Shown here: one piece after another, positions 23,047 through 24,210 of the stretch | Numbering within the stretch: position 1 is the stretch's first letter | Layout: each line of letters starts with the position of its first letter | NCBI GenBank assembly: GCA_947481355.1 | Contig: CANKGM010000005.1 | Location: 1-24,210 of the forward strand | Length of the DNA: 24,210 nt | Direction: 5' to 3' | DNA from: Chitinophagaceae bacterium | GTDB taxonomy: Bacteria > Bacteroidota > Bacteroidia > Chitinophagales > Chitinophagaceae | Program-made: the position numbers and the translations under genes | Notes under the pieces: generated by a model | What the model saw: only the letters and a program-made list of their open reading frames with translations | Told to the model about the DNA's origin: nothing | Database searches by the model: none

Positions 23047-24210
23047 ATGCTTCAGCGTCTTTTGATTCAGAATTATGCGATTATTTCCGCACTTGAGATT
23101 GACTTCTCCAGTAAGCTTTCCATTATTACTGGAGAAACGGGTGCCGGAAAGAGTATTCTTATGGGTGCGCTAGGGCTGGCATTGGGAAATAGAGCTGATT
23201 TGTCTCAATTAGGAGATAGATCAAAAAAGTTGATTGTTGAAGCTACATTCGCTTCAGAAGGAAAACCGAATCTCAAGGAGTTGCTCTTAGAATCTGAAAT
23301 TGACGTCGATGCTGAATTAATTTTGAGGCGTGAGATTGCTGCAAATGGTAAATCAAGGTGCTTTGTCAATGACACTCCCGTTAGTTTAGCGCTGCTTCAA
23401 TCTGTTGCTTCTCTATTGGTTGATTTACATCAACAATTTGATACTCTTCAATTAGGGAACAAAGATTTTCAGCGAACACTGCTAGATGCCAGGGCTGGAT
23501 CGCTCAATTTAATGCAGGAGTATACAGCGGTTTACTTAAACTATACTGAGGTCTTGAAGAGAATGGATCTACTCAAGGGGCAGATTGCAAAAGCTGAGCA
23601 AGAACGAGAGTATAAGCGTTTCCTATTGAATGAATTGGATGAATTGAACTGGTTAGAAGGTGAGGGAAAGCAATTGGAAGAGGAGTTAAATGTGTTATCT
23701 CATGCTGAACAAATTAGGGATGGGCTATCAAAAATTTCATACACGTTAGATGAAGGGGAGCAGCCGATGTTGTCGCAGCTTAAGAATATGCAAAGCATGT
23801 TGCAGTCACTTTCAGCTTTCCATACTGATCTTTACTCCATGTCCACTCGCATGGGTTCTGCTTACCTTGAACTAAAAGATTTAAGTGGTGAGTTGCAATC
23901 CATAATGAATAAGATTTTGGTAGATGAAAAAAGAATGGATCAGATTAATGAGCGATTATCAAACGCACAACGTCTTGTAAAAAAACATGGATTGGTTTCC
24001 TCAGATCAGCTTGTGACGTTGCGTAATGGATTTTATAAAGAGGTAGAAACGCTTGAGCATGTTCAAGACGAACTGGCTACCTGCGAAAAGGAAAAAAATA
24101 TACTAGTTGACCAGGCTTATAAAGAGGCAAACCTGATTCATGAAAAAAGAGTTAAACAGGTACCGGTTCTTGAGAAATCCACAAAAGAATTACTGGCTCG
24201 AGTTGGAATG
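23047..24210 (+). CDS. recN: DNA repair protein RecN (5' part, runs off the window)
   Basis: SMC-like ATPase involved in double-strand break repair and recombination. 388 codons are present without a stop; the family is about 550 residues long, so the last third lies beyond the right edge. The start ATG gives MLQRLLIQNYAII, the usual RecN opening. Walker A is GETGAGKS (29-36). The segment with LRREIAANGKSRCFVND and the VDLHQQFDT stretch (Q-loop region, about residues 128-136) are typical. From about 155 a long coiled coil begins and continues to the window end. The signature and Walker B motifs would be in the missing part. Confidence 0.95.
   Translation, partial: MLQRLLIQNYAIISALEIDFSSKLSIITGETGAGKSILMGALGLALGNRADLSQLGDRSKKLIVEATFASEGKPNLKELLLESEIDVDAELILRREIAANGKSRCFVNDTPVSLALLQSVASLLVDLHQQFDTLQLGNKDFQRTLLDARAGSLNLMQEYTAVYLNYTEVLKRMDLLKGQIAKAEQEREYKRFLLNELDELNWLEGEGKQLEEELNVLSHAEQIRDGLSKISYTLDEGEQPMLSQLKNMQSMLQSLSAFHTDLYSMSTRMGSAYLELKDLSGELQSIMNKILVDEKRMDQINERLSNAQRLVKKHGLVSSDQLVTLRNGFYKEVETLEHVQDELATCEKEKNILVDQAYKEANLIHEKRVKQVPVLEKSTKELLARVGM

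Noticed and set aside
1..24210. Mobile element, prophage, defence island or biosynthetic cluster
   Set aside because: No transposase, integrase, phage, restriction, toxin-antitoxin or assembly-line genes were recognised; apart from the surface module the genes are core functions with intact frames.

Overview
The window is a gene-dense, AT-rich stretch of bacterial chromosome, most likely from the phylum Bacteroidota (probably Chitinophagales/Chitinophagaceae; the family is inference). Four things point there: a giant PKD-repeat protein ending in the gliding-motility-type (type B) C-terminal sorting domain of the type IX secretion system, a PorP/SprF-family protein overlapping it, promoter -7 boxes of the Bacteroidota form TAnnTTTG, and the near absence of Shine-Dalgarno sequences. 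I see no IS element, prophage, integrase, CRISPR array, tRNA or rRNA. Most genes are core housekeeping genes.

Left part (1-8082): a heptanucleotide tandem repeat (1-49) lies just upstream of fmt. Then come pepT, an ExbB/ExbD-type proton-channel pair, prmC (minus strand), ribD and a YigZ/IMPACT-family gene (plus strand), and a minus-strand pair encoding a Nif3-family metal protein and a coiled-coil zinc-ribbon protein. A strong hairpin separates yigZ from the zinc-ribbon gene, and its left arm lies inside the yigZ coding sequence.

Middle part (8145-15724): a probably exported DUF695/RraB-like protein, the 1684-residue PKD protein with its PorP/SprF partner (4-base ATGA overlap), and a BCP-type peroxiredoxin. 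The peroxiredoxin ends at a clear bidirectional terminator. The PKD gene has only a TTG start in its own frame. Two ATGs just upstream are in the other two frames, and an A7 tract lies between them and the gene, so a one-base change in that tract would give an ATG start. This is the most interesting local observation.

Right part (15795-24210): an RlmI-like rRNA methyltransferase diverges from grpE-dnaJ. A minus-strand cluster follows (O-methyltransferase, LysM glucosaminidase, hypoxanthine phosphoribosyltransferase), then a sodium/solute symporter and the 5' part of recN, which runs off the window.

Functionally the window combines translation maintenance (fmt, prmC, rlmI), protein folding and peptide turnover (grpE, dnaJ, pepT), riboflavin and purine metabolism (ribD, hpt), DNA repair (recN), redox defence (peroxiredoxin), wall remodelling (glucosaminidase) and a cell-surface module (PKD protein plus PorP/SprF). 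I did not find a clearly new multi-gene system. The notable points are small-scale: the repeat/G-quadruplex motif, the A7 start region, -7 boxes four bases from ATG, a lipoprotein-signal-like micro-ORF, and the DUF695/RraB gene.
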